A stretch of 18,687 bases of DNA from JACRBK01 sp964427955 (GCA_964427955.1 CAYRWY010000058.1:1-18687), one strand, 5' to 3'; shown: positions 1 through 7,189, numbered from the stretch's first letter. Made by a program: numbers and translations. The notes: generated from the letters alone by a model not told the origin.

Positions 1-728
1 AGCACGCGATGATGGCGGCGACAGTGGCCGATCTGCGCGCCGCCGATCTGCTGATCGCGGAAGTCACCTACAAAGCGATTGGCGTGGGGATCGAAGTGGG
101 CTACGCCGCGGCACTGGGCAAACCGATCGTTTACCTGCGCCGCGCGGAGGCCGAACCCTCGACCACCGTCGGCGGGTTGGCGACGCATAGCATCGTCTAC
201 CACTCGCCGGATGATCTCTATGATCAGCTACTGGTGGGAATCAAGATCGTCGCGGCAGGAGTACGGATCAGCGATCGGGGAAAATCACTGAATGAAGAGG
301 CTCTCAAAGCCTTCGAACGGGATCTCGGTGCCATCCTACCAGCCAGCTACCGGGCATTTTTGATGACGAACAATGGGGGTATTCCGCAGCCGAATATCGT
401 CGCCTACCACCGGCCCTTTCATCCCACCCCGATGAGAGATGCGGTGGAACGGTTTCTCGATCTGAGCGACGATCCTGCTACCAGCATCGCACAAGCCAGG
501 CAGAATCTCAGAAACAGCCTGCCCCCTGACCTGCTGCCGATAGCCGACACATTGGGCCAAAGCGTCATTGCACTTTCGATATCCGGTCCCGACACCGGCA
601 AAGTCTACTATTGGGACTACGAGGCCCTGGTGGATACGGTCGGCTACGACAATGTCTACCAAGTGGCCAACAGCTTCGATGAGTTTCTAGGCAGTTTGAC
701 GAGCGATCAGGCGGAGGAACAGGGCTGA
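1..728 (+). CDS. DNPH1/Rcl-like N-hydrolase domain fused to a SUKH (SMI1/KNR4) domain, 5'-truncated by the window edge
   Basis: The frame is open to the left edge (codons before the first Met at 9 are coding), so the true start is outside the window. Numbering from the Met at 9, residues 1-80 resemble the C-terminal half of nucleoside 2-deoxyribosyltransferase-superfamily enzymes such as DNPH1/Rcl, which cleave the N-glycosidic bond of 2'-deoxynucleoside 5'-monophosphates. The ADLLIAEVT strand (Asp13), the GVGIEVGYA motif (likely catalytic Glu29) and Ser61 match the Rcl active-site pattern. Residues 100-230 look like SMI1/KNR4: LPASYRAFLMTNNGG, then GPDTGKVYYWDYE, then SFDEFL. SUKH domains are known mainly as toxin-immunity proteins. 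A soluble cytoplasmic protein is expected. It converges on the next gene, with 87 bp of nothing recognisable between. The fold calls are fairly secure; the biological role is not. Confidence 0.75.
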   Translation, partial: HAMMAATVADLRAADLLIAEVTYKAIGVGIEVGYAAALGKPIVYLRRAEAEPSTTVGGLATHSIVYHSPDDLYDQLLVGIKIVAAGVRISDRGKSLNEEALKAFERDLGAILPASYRAFLMTNNGGIPQPNIVAYHRPFHPTPMRDAVERFLDLSDDPATSIAQARQNLRNSLPPDLLPIADTLGQSVIALSISGPDTGKVYYWDYEALVDTVGYDNVYQVANSFDEFLGSLTSDQAEEQG

Positions 729-815
729 CCGCAGACGATGCGCGAGCAGAACTCACAATGCAGTTCGAAGGTTGACCGAGGAAAATAAAGGCCCGCCGAT
801 CAGGATCTCTGCCTC

Positions 816-1415
816 TTAGTGAAAAGAGCTAATGCAGACTGGTTCGTCATTGAGCGTGAGGGCTACGGTGTGCGCCTGATCGTCGGTGAGCAGATCGAAC
901 TGCTTTCTGCGGGCCATGCCAGTTATTGGGTATTCACACACAGCCGTACAGAAAAAACCAAAGCGGTCGCATCTATATAGCGACATCAAATACGTATAAC
1001 TATCCTCCTTCACCTCAACATATCCCAAATAATAAACGTGGCCATTTGCCCTAGTGGTTGCCAAATGATACGGACCGATGGTCCTGGGCAACCCCACTCC
1101 TGCTATATAGACTATCCCTATCGCCATTAGAACGAAGAAATTGGCTTTCGAAATGTGAGAAACCCAGTATTGATGGGTTCTTCGAATCCAGATAATCGGT
1201 GCGAAGTAGCTGAAGAGCAGAGCAAGACAGAACAGCCCTAGACAAAAAAGGCGGGAATATTCAAAGTACCAAAAGACTTCAATCGCAAAGAGATATTTTA
1301 GCCCCACCTGAAGAATGGGTAGTGCTATCAACAACATCCATAGCATCAATGTCCACCGAAACGGCCTGAACCGCCAGCTCAACCAGCGCTTCGCCTTCTT
1401 CTTTTTCTTCTTCAC
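816..1415 (-). CDS. Hypothetical three-helix membrane protein with a Cys-containing C-terminal domain
   Basis: I do not recognise this family. The 199-residue product starts at a GTG with a run of six lysines (residues 2-7). Three hydrophobic helices follow at about 20-42, 53-77 and 89-110, then a soluble tail of roughly 90 residues with four cysteines (YRCDRFGFFCTAVCEY and a Cys near the C-terminus). The positive N-terminus favours an inside N-terminus and an outside tail, where disulfides could form. The GTG is the only start fitting the helix layout; a GAAGGG sits only about 2 nt upstream, so the RBS is poor. The gene is AT-richer than its neighbours (for example around 960-1150), which suggests transfer. 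It has no operon partner: hairpins at 1519-1569 separate it from cytochrome b. Confidence 0.6.
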   Translation of the reverse strand: MKKKKKKAKRWLSWRFRPFRWTLMLWMLLIALPILQVGLKYLFAIEVFWYFEYSRLFCLGLFCLALLFSYFAPIIWIRRTHQYWVSHISKANFFVLMAIGIVYIAGVGLPRTIGPYHLATTRANGHVYYLGYVEVKEDSYTYLMSLYRCDRFGFFCTAVCEYPITGMARRKQFDLLTDDQAHTVALTLNDEPVCISSFH

Positions 1416-1518
1416 TGCCCTTCAGCCTGCCCCTGAGACGACAGATAAACTCATTGTGCCATGCAATCCAAGTCACGAGCGCACAACGTCAGTTGAACGC
1501 CTCAGTATCAGCGGGCAA

Positions 1519-1536
1519 CCGGAGAATAATCTCCGG
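1519..1536. terminator. Hairpin between cytochrome b and the membrane-protein gene
   Basis: A perfect 7-bp stem, CCGGAGA / TCTCCGG, closes an ATAA loop. It lies downstream of the minus-strand cytochrome b stop codon, behind a second hairpin at 1550-1569. There is no strong U-tract on the minus strand, so a terminator role is inferred from position. Confidence 0.4.
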
Positions 1537-1549
1537 GTTTCACGACAAC

Positions 1550-1575
1550 GGGGCGCAGCTCTGCGCCCCATTTTT
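1550..1575. terminator. GC-rich hairpin after the cytochrome b gene
   Basis: GGGGCGCAG pairs with CTGCGCCCC (8-9 bp, loop of 2-4 nt). ATTTTT follows on the plus strand, so the textbook intrinsic-terminator orientation is plus. It begins 24 nt past the minus-strand cytochrome b stop, and likely also shapes the 3' end of that transcript. Confidence 0.5.
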
Positions 1576-1592
1576 CCAGCAGATGACGAGCG

Positions 1593-2972
1593 TTACATGA
1601 AGATATGGGCTTTGATCTGCCCGGCGGCGGCGATGTAGGACACAGCGATCATCAGGAACACGCCGACATAGAAGAGAATCTCGCCCACCTGGGCCTTGTG
1701 CGCGGCCTTTATCGGGAGGAATTCGATCACGTAGGGGAAGATGAGCAGAGGCAAGAAGGCGATGGCCAGGACGGCCACCATCGCATTCGCCCCGAACCAG
1801 TTTTCCCCCTCGATCAGAAAATAGATAGGCCAGGGCGGCTTCGTCGCTTCGATCCCTGTGACCGTCGGCCCGCTGGCCGGTCCCTTGACAAATGGCGCTT
1901 CCACGAGCACGCTTTGAACGATCAGGAACAGCGTCAGCGCCAGCGAATACGCGACCGCCTTCTTCCAACGCCGCGTGACCAGCACATGCACCTTGCGCAT
2001 GAGCACGTGCAGGGTCAGCGTCAGCGCGATGATGAAGATCGTCACGCCGACGTGCAGCGCCGTCAGCTTCATCAGCGTATATTCGCCGGAGAAAAACTCG
2101 GAAATATAGCGACCCAGCGGCACGAGTGTGAAGGAATACATCATGTGCTCGAAGCCTTCCAGCGCCTCCTGGTCGCCCCGCATGAACGTCCCTGACAGGA
2201 AGGCGATCCACCCGACGATCAATGCCAGCGCGCCCAGCACCCAGATCAGCTTCCGGTTGCCCAGGAAAGTCCGGGTCGAGACGGCCCGCGCCGCGTGCAG
2301 CAGTGACAGGAAAATGAAAATCTCACTCGACCAGTTATGCAGATTCCGGAAGAACGCGAGCACCGGCTGATCCGTCATATCCTTGACGCTGGAATAGACG
2401 GCGGTCGAGGTCGGCATATAGAAGAACGTGATGATCACGCCGGAAGGGATGACGATAAAAATCAGAACGATCCCGGAGACCGTCCCCAGGGTATACCAAT
2501 CAATCGCGTTTTTGAGGCGCTCGCTGAGGTCAAAAGTCTTGATTTTGGCGAACGTCATGAACACCAACACAAAAGCCGCGCCGAAAACGATGAATCTGAT
2601 CTTGTCCTGGTGGGCTTTGTCGTATGCTTCGGCCTGGACCCGGTCTACAAACCGGTCCAGTTCCTGCGCATCAAGGGGTGTCGTTTCTTCCAGACCCAAA
2701 TAGCCGATGGCCGGGTCGCCATGCCCATCTGCCTCGGCGTGGCCATGCTCCGCCTCATGGTCATCTTCTGCGGCGGTGTCAGCCGTGGTTGGCATATCAG
2801 CCATACCGGTCATGTCCATGCCCGCCATCGACGAGCTTTCGGCGCTGGCCTCCTCATGCGTCACCTCGACCCCATGATTTTCAGGTGTGCCAGATTCCTT
2901 ATAGGCATTGAATAATACTGCGGCGCCAATCGACAACCCAACGGCCACCAGGAAAACCGCCATCTTCTTCAT
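1593..2972 (-). CDS. Cytochrome b of a menaquinol:cytochrome c oxidoreductase-type (b6f-like) complex, with Met/His-rich N-terminal segment
   Basis: The 459-residue membrane protein has the two haem-ligand pairs of cytochrome b: His212/His226 (13 residues between) and His307/His322 (14 between, the b6-type spacing). The quinol-site motif is PPWP at 379-382 instead of PEWY; non-PEWY versions are associated with menaquinol. Cytochrome b and a subunit IV-like part are fused in one chain. An extra N-terminal helix (4-23) is followed by an acidic stretch with five Met at 49-60 and His at 33, 39, 72, 76, 78 and 84. The ATG at 2972 is chosen because an AAGGAG lies 11 nt upstream and the helix starts there; longer in-frame codons upstream look non-coding. 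No Rieske or cytochrome c gene is in the window, so its partners are elsewhere. Confidence 0.88.
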   Translation of the reverse strand: MKKMAVFLVAVGLSIGAAVLFNAYKESGTPENHGVEVTHEEASAESSSMAGMDMTGMADMPTTADTAAEDDHEAEHGHAEADGHGDPAIGYLGLEETTPLDAQELDRFVDRVQAEAYDKAHQDKIRFIVFGAAFVLVFMTFAKIKTFDLSERLKNAIDWYTLGTVSGIVLIFIVIPSGVIITFFYMPTSTAVYSSVKDMTDQPVLAFFRNLHNWSSEIFIFLSLLHAARAVSTRTFLGNRKLIWVLGALALIVGWIAFLSGTFMRGDQEALEGFEHMMYSFTLVPLGRYISEFFSGEYTLMKLTALHVGVTIFIIALTLTLHVLMRKVHVLVTRRWKKAVAYSLALTLFLIVQSVLVEAPFVKGPASGPTVTGIEATKPPWPIYFLIEGENWFGANAMVAVLAIAFLPLLIFPYVIEFLPIKAAHKAQVGEILFYVGVFLMIAVSYIAAAGQIKAHIFM

Positions 2973-3009
2973 GTCACGCTGCGCTCCTTCGATGCCAACA
3001 GATGGGCGG

Positions 3010-3017
3010 AGTGTAGC
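3010..3017 (-). promoter_or_regulatory. Candidate -10 element for cytochrome b
   Basis: On the minus strand GCTACACT contains TACACT, about 38 nt upstream of the cytochrome b ATG, giving a predicted leader of about 30 nt that includes the AAGGAG. No good -35 hexamer is present at the right distance, which suggests activator dependence. Similar GCTAYAC sites precede the kinase-like gene and the LCP gene. Confidence 0.4.
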
Positions 3018-3037
3018 GGCGCGACTTCCAAGCGGAT

Positions 3038-3055
3038 ATACGCCAAATGGCGTAT
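3038..3055. promoter_or_regulatory. 18-bp dyad upstream of cytochrome b (candidate operator)
   Basis: ATACGCCA and TGGCGTAT form perfect 8-bp half-sites separated by AA. If the TACACT at 3015-3010 is the -10, the dyad is centred about 43 bp upstream of the start of transcription, where a class II activator would bind. The half-site is not one I can assign to FNR, CRP, LexA or NrdR. It could instead be a short RNA hairpin ending the upstream operon, but no U-tract follows. Confidence 0.4.
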
Positions 3056-3090
3056 TAAGAAAGGCTTGTGCTCTTACGGGGAAAAGATGC

Positions 3091-3234
3091 TTAGGCGGCG
3101 AAGTGCTCCCCGAACCAGGTATTGAAGGTCGCCAGCGTGAGCGCGTCACGCCGGACATCCTCCGGCGCGGGGATCGTGCGGTGCCAGGCTCCTGCCTCAA
3201 ACCTGCCAACACGCAGATCGATAGGCTCCATCAT
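3091..3234 (-). pseudogene. 5' remnant of an endonuclease/exonuclease/phosphatase (EEP) family gene
   Basis: A 47-codon frame starts at ATG 3234, whose ATGA overlaps the TGA stop of the CAP/LysM gene, an arrangement typical of translational coupling. The C-terminal half reads TLATFNTWFGEHFAA and then hits TAA. A strand of the form (T)(F/W)NTWFGEH near the N-terminus is characteristic of EEP-fold phosphodiesterases, which normally continue for 200 or more residues with an ALQE motif further on. Nothing resembling the remainder lies in the 118 bp before cytochrome b in any frame. I infer that a deletion removed the body of the gene and left a coupled stub. A genuine short peptide is the alternative. 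Confidence 0.5.
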
Positions 3235-4496
3235 GATCTCTTGAAGATCACTGCCGCGCCCGCCGCCACCATGATCATGCCCAGCCCGGCGATCAGGATG
3301 ATCGCACCGAGCAAGATCGCATCATTGCGCGAGCGATCCTTCGACGAGGCGCCGGACGTAACCTGCGGCGTGAGGAATGGAGTCGAGGTCACGGTCGGAG
3401 CCGACGCCGTGAGCGTCAGCACTGCTGCCATCGTCAGCACGGCAGTCGAGGTGCCGGACGGCGGGGTGATCGTCGCCAGATCGGTCGGCAAGGGGATCGT
3501 CGCGCTGACGGTGGGGCTGGGCAGCGGGGTATCCGATGGGACCGGCGTCAGACTCGGCGTCAAAGTGGGGGTGTCGGGCAGCGGCGTCAAGGTGGGCGTG
3601 GGAGTCGGGGTTTCCGTGGCGGTCGGATCGGGCTGGCGGATCAACAGCACGTCGCCAGGGTGCAGCACCTTCGAGCGGTCGATCCCGTTCAGGGCGAAGA
3701 GTTGATCCAGCGTCAGGCCGTGCAGCGCGGCAACGGTCCAGGCCGTTTCGCCTTCCTGGACGACGTGCGTGGTGGGCGGGGTCGGCGTGGGCGGAGGAAG
3801 CTGCCCCTCGGCCAGCTTGACGATGATCTGATCGCCGGGGTGGACAATCCGATCCGTCCCAATGTTGTTGAGGCGCTCGATCTCGCCCAGGTCCGCGCCG
3901 TACACCGCGGCGATGTCCCACAGCGTCTGCCCTTCCTGCACGACGTGGATAATCGAGCCGTCCGCGTTGGGCGCCGCGCGCGAGACAGGAACCACCACCG
4001 GTCCGGGCGTCTCGGTGGGGCCATCATCGCCGCCCACTGGCGCGCCCGTCGTCCAGGCCATCAGCAGCACGTAGACGCCGTCATTGTAGCCCACGCCGAT
4101 GTCCACGGCATCGGGCAGGCGCAGCGTCGCTTGATGGATCGGGCTGTGATCCCACCAGTCGAGGGCATTTTCGGGCGATTGGGCCGAGACCCAGTTCTCG
4201 TACACGATCCCGCGCGGATACCCGGCGGCATAAGCGCGGTCGGTGGGCGTCGATCCCCCTTCCCCGGTGTGGCCGTAGGAGTTGGTCCGGATCATCCAAT
4301 CGACATGTCCCTGGGCTGCCGCCACCAGCGAGCCATTGGTCGTCAAGGCGGGCAGGCCCAGGTTGGCACGGTACTGGTTGACCAACTGGATTACCTGGCC
4401 GGCGTTGCCGTTCTGCGCCGAGGCCCGCGGGAGGCTCACCGGCAGCACGATCCCGGCCACGATCAGAGCGATCAGGATTCGCGTGATGCTGCGCAT
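3231..4496 (-). CDS. Exported CAP (SCP/PR-1) domain protein with two LysM repeats, Thr/Pro stalk and C-terminal membrane anchor
   Basis: The 421-residue product begins with a signal peptide (hydrophobic 7-22, likely cleavage after ASA at 25-27). A CAP domain spans about 33-150: NQYRANLGLPAL, His76 in YGHTG, Glu100 in YENW and His121 in SPIHQATLR, the residues that form the CAP cavity. LysM repeats at about 183-227 and 243-287 (HVVQEGQTLWDIA, HVVQEGETAWTVA) should bind peptidoglycan. A Thr/Pro stalk of roughly 100 residues leads to a C-terminal helix at about 396-418. It is predicted to be a wall-associated, membrane-anchored protein; CAP domains have no single known activity. The ATG at 4496 is preceded by a G-rich RBS and follows the upstream stop by 10 nt, so it is an operon member. 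Confidence 0.85.
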   Translation of the reverse strand: MRSITRILIALIVAGIVLPVSLPRASAQNGNAGQVIQLVNQYRANLGLPALTTNGSLVAAAQGHVDWMIRTNSYGHTGEGGSTPTDRAYAAGYPRGIVYENWVSAQSPENALDWWDHSPIHQATLRLPDAVDIGVGYNDGVYVLLMAWTTGAPVGGDDGPTETPGPVVVPVSRAAPNADGSIIHVVQEGQTLWDIAAVYGADLGEIERLNNIGTDRIVHPGDQIIVKLAEGQLPPPTPTPPTTHVVQEGETAWTVAALHGLTLDQLFALNGIDRSKVLHPGDVLLIRQPDPTATETPTPTPTLTPLPDTPTLTPSLTPVPSDTPLPSPTVSATIPLPTDLATITPPSGTSTAVLTMAAVLTLTASAPTVTSTPFLTPQVTSGASSKDRSRNDAILLGAIILIAGLGMIMVAAGAAVIFKRS

Positions 4497-4506
4497 AGAC
4501 ACCCCC

Positions 4507-6231
4507 CTAATAATCGTTCGCCCAGCCCCGGAACTCTTTGCAGCCTTCGCCGGAATTGCCACCATAACAGGCGGTCGGCAGCGGATCGCCGTTGGCGTCC
4601 AGGCGATTATGGTTAATGTCGTTCAGATCAACATCTTCGGCGGAACGGTAGGATACGCACTGGATCGCGGTCAGGGAATGGATCGGCGTGCGGCGCTGGA
4701 TCAACGGTGTGCCAGGATTGAAATAGTTATAGGTCAGGCGACTGATCTCTTCGATCACTTCCCAACTCAGGATCGTCGGCAGATTGTTGGCGTCGGTGTC
4801 CAGTTCCCAGGTGAAAACCACCAACACGTAATCACCGCCCGGCGTAAACACAATGGCGGCGTCACCGCTGGTTTCGCCACCCCAGCCGTTCTTGTGCGCG
4901 ACTTTGGTGCCCGGCGGCACACCCAGCTCGATCATGCGGTCGATCCGGTTTCCGCTCAGCAGATTGATCATCTGCTGGCATTCGGTCTGGGTGATGTCGT
5001 CGGGATAGACCGCGGCCAGGCCGCTGCCGTAATTCGCGCAGTCGTAAATATTGGTCAGCAGCCGCCCCATATCTTCCGCCGTCGTCTGGGACCATTGATC
5101 AGGAGTCGCGCTATACGAGGTATCGCCGGGCGTGGTGGGACGACACACCGGCGCTTCAAAGACGTAATTCGGATCGCCCACATCCAGGGGGGCACTGATG
5201 AAAGTATGCTTGGCGCCCAGGTTCTGCGCCGTACACGAAACCTGGTTCAAGCCATCGCCCATTTGGGTTTTCATCGCATCGCCCACCCCCGCCGTCTGGA
5301 TCAGCAGGTTGGACGACGAGTTATTGCTGCACATGATCGATTCAGCCAGCAGGAACGCCTCTTCCTGCGACACCACCAGTTCCTTGCGGAAGAGGTTGAT
5401 CATAATCGGAATTTTGATGGTACTGACCGCGCTGTACACCACTTCCGGCAAGATCTTGACCTCGGCCCCCGTCTTGAGGTCCATGATATAGACGGAAGCA
5501 AAGGACTGGTTCACGTTATTCGTAAAATTCATGTTCTGCATCAACTGCAAAATCGCAGCGCGCAGCGTGGTCATGTCCTGCCGGGCCGCATCGGAGGCCA
5601 CGGTTGGCAGGATGACGCGGCGGTTGGCGGGGTCCGGGTCGTACAGCGCGGCGTTGATCAGCGTCATAGCCGCGTCGATGTCGAGCTTACGCCCCACCGT
5701 GCCGGACGTAAACGTCAGAGTCGCGAGATCGACGCCCGCCGCGTTGGGCCGGGCATCGTAGCGCGCGGCCAGGTTTTCCAGGTAGACGCGCAGATCGCTG
5801 GCGGGATAGTCGGCCTGGAGCGGAACGCTCACCGCCGCGACCGGGCGGCGTTCCAGGTAGTTCCAGAACCCGGCCCAGAAGTTCTTCTCGCGGCTGCTCT
5901 GCGCGCGCGCATCGGCCAGCATCGCCTCGCTGCTGACGCGGAAGTTGATCTCTTCCGGGTAGAGCAGGATCGGGCTGCTTTCGTAGTACAGTTGGATGGG
6001 CTGCTGCAAATAGATCGCCTCCCAGCGCGCCTGCGCCGCCGTCTCGCTCAGGCCGCCGACGGCGATCCCCGCGACCGTCAGATCGGTCGGCAGCGACTCT
6101 TTTTCGTTGCTGTAGGCGACCAGTTCCAGCATGAACAGCACAATCGCGCCCAGCAGCAAGATCGAGGACGCGATTTCCAGGAAAGGCAGTTGTAACCCGC
6201 GTTGGCGTTCGCCTAAACGTCCGTAGTCCAC
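4507..6231 (-). CDS. Membrane-anchored serine hydrolase (class A beta-lactamase/PBP fold) with N-terminal VanW-type peptidoglycan-binding domain
   Basis: The 574-residue protein has a signal anchor at 20-40. Residues 47-215 resemble the putative peptidoglycan-binding domain found before VanW and L,D-transpeptidase domains (LTVAGIAVGGLSETAA). A penicillin-recognising fold covers about 240-510: S270-T-I-K273 is the SxxK nucleophile motif, S302-N-N304 stands where SDN is usual, and K447-N-G449 where KTG is usual. It probably acts on peptidoglycan stem peptides or beta-lactams outside the membrane. The C-terminal tail (about 525-564) has Cys and a DANGDPLPTAC stretch reminiscent of Excalibur-type calcium loops, in degenerate form. 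The start is a GTG at 6231, 3 nt after the nudix stop, with GGAG upstream. It is the second gene of the operon. Confidence 0.82.
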   Translation of the reverse strand: MDYGRLGERQRGLQLPFLEIASSILLLGAIVLFMLELVAYSNEKESLPTDLTVAGIAVGGLSETAAQARWEAIYLQQPIQLYYESSPILLYPEEINFRVSSEAMLADARAQSSREKNFWAGFWNYLERRPVAAVSVPLQADYPASDLRVYLENLAARYDARPNAAGVDLATLTFTSGTVGRKLDIDAAMTLINAALYDPDPANRRVILPTVASDAARQDMTTLRAAILQLMQNMNFTNNVNQSFASVYIMDLKTGAEVKILPEVVYSAVSTIKIPIMINLFRKELVVSQEEAFLLAESIMCSNNSSSNLLIQTAGVGDAMKTQMGDGLNQVSCTAQNLGAKHTFISAPLDVGDPNYVFEAPVCRPTTPGDTSYSATPDQWSQTTAEDMGRLLTNIYDCANYGSGLAAVYPDDITQTECQQMINLLSGNRIDRMIELGVPPGTKVAHKNGWGGETSGDAAIVFTPGGDYVLVVFTWELDTDANNLPTILSWEVIEEISRLTYNYFNPGTPLIQRRTPIHSLTAIQCVSYRSAEDVDLNDINHNRLDANGDPLPTACYGGNSGEGCKEFRGWANDY

Positions 6232-6234
6232 GTT

Positions 6235-6783
6235 TTACTCTCCGTCAGCACTCCGTTTCAGGGCGGGCGTGGTCGCCTGCCGCGCGGCCTCGATCCCCAG
6301 GCGGTGGAATTTGACCAGCGTGGGCAGATTATCACATGGGGTCCAGCGATAGTCGAGCAGTTCGGCGCTCAGCGTCAGCGGCCCGGCGCTGCCCTCCAGT
6401 TCGACCAGGTAGGCCATATTGAAATGGCCGCGCATCTCGGTGGCCAGTTCCACGAGCAGCGGGCGGACGGCGTGCACGCGCAGGCCGGTTTCCTCGAAGA
6501 ACTCGCGCTCGGCGGTGTGCGCCGGATCTTCGCCGCGATTCATCCACCCGCCGGGCAGCCCCCAGGGGCACAGCGCGTGAAAGACGTGCTCGACCAGCAG
6601 CACCTGTTTGCCCGACTCGTCGAGCAAGACGCCCACCACCCCCGCGGTAAACCGGGGCTGGACCACGCGCATCGTACTCTGCACCAACCGCGCCAGCCAG
6701 GGATAGCGCCGGATCACGTGTGCCAACCGCCGCCGCCACGTCAAGGCCGGGGCGGTCCTGGCCACCTGGTTTACGTCGGGCAT
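6235..6783 (-). CDS. Nudix hydrolase
   Basis: The 182-residue product carries a perfect nudix box at 79-101: G79, E85, then R93-E-F-F-E-E98 and G100-L. This binds the divalent metal that hydrolyses a nucleoside diphosphate linked to another moiety. The substrate cannot be read from the sequence. A basic, hydrophobic N-terminal 45 residues precede the fold. The start is uncertain: ATG 6783 is chosen, but an in-frame GTG at 6813 would add 10 residues, and neither has a clear Shine-Dalgarno. It is the first gene of a minus-strand operon with the serine hydrolase (3-nt gap) and the CAP/LysM gene; the link of a nudix enzyme to wall proteins is only by position. Confidence 0.85.
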   Translation of the reverse strand: MPDVNQVARTAPALTWRRRLAHVIRRYPWLARLVQSTMRVVQPRFTAGVVGVLLDESGKQVLLVEHVFHALCPWGLPGGWMNRGEDPAHTAEREFFEETGLRVHAVRPLLVELATEMRGHFNMAYLVELEGSAGPLTLSAELLDYRWTPCDNLPTLVKFHRLGIEAARQATTPALKRSADGE

Positions 6784-6827
6784 GAGAGTTTGTCCATTTC
6801 GGGTCGAGAGCACAATGATCAGTTATC

Positions 6828-7004
6828 AGTGGTTAGTTTTTATTTGTTAGTAAAAGCGGCGGGGATGCGACCTACGGGCGGTATCCAGGCACTACATCTG
6901 CTGCGTTTTACCTCACCCCCCGCCCCCCTCGCCACCGCGTGGAGAGGGGGAGAGGCGCGGTGGAACCGTCGTCGTAGGGGCCACCGGACTAAGAACTAAC
7001 CACT
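6828..7004. repeat. MITE-like element with 11-bp terminal inverted repeats and a GC-rich palindromic core
   Basis: AGTGGTTAGTT at 6828-6838 is the exact reverse complement of AACTAACCACT at 6994-7004. The 177-bp interval contains a core at 6911-6955 starting CCTCACCCCC and closing with GGAGAGGGGGAGAGG. Part of the core (6924-6954) recurs inverted at 16323-16353 with 30 of 31 bases identical. No coding potential is seen. The whole gap between the divergent nudix and kinase-like genes (6784-7224) consists of this element plus the promoter-like region at 7111-7195. Confidence 0.6.
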
Positions 7005-7120
7005 CGTCTTCAATACCAACAAAAAAGGCCCGTGCCGCCCTCGTACTGGCAGCAGCGAGGCCCCCCTCACGGCATCAGTTGCGCGGTAGTGTACCCTGCG
7101 AATGCCAGATTTGCCAAATC

Positions 7121-7132
7121 GAATTATAATTC
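7121..7132. promoter_or_regulatory. 12-bp perfect palindrome containing TATAAT
   Basis: GAATTATAATTC is self-complementary and includes TATAAT at 7125-7130, about 95 bp upstream of the kinase-like gene. It could be a -10 box or a regulator site. No convincing -35 element lies 16-18 bp upstream. Confidence 0.3.
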
Positions 7133-7189
7133 AACTGCTTTCTTACCCCTGCCTCATGCGGCCACCGTCGATCCGCCGCGCAGCCGTGC

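Noticed and set aside
2973..3212. 80-residue N-terminal extension of cytochrome b
   Set aside because: It has no homology-like character, crosses the dyad and the EEP stub, and the ATG at 2972 has an AAGGAG.
4282..6195. A 637-codon plus-strand frame opposite the serine hydrolase
   Set aside because: It is Arg/His/Gln-rich with no recognisable domain, while the minus strand encodes a complete catalytic protein with SxxK and KNG motifs.
7019..7075. Possible minus-strand terminator with a TTTTTT tract between the divergent genes
   Set aside because: The best stem is only 7 bp with a G-U pair and stands 6 nt away from the U-tract, and no minus-strand gene lies upstream of it in this window.
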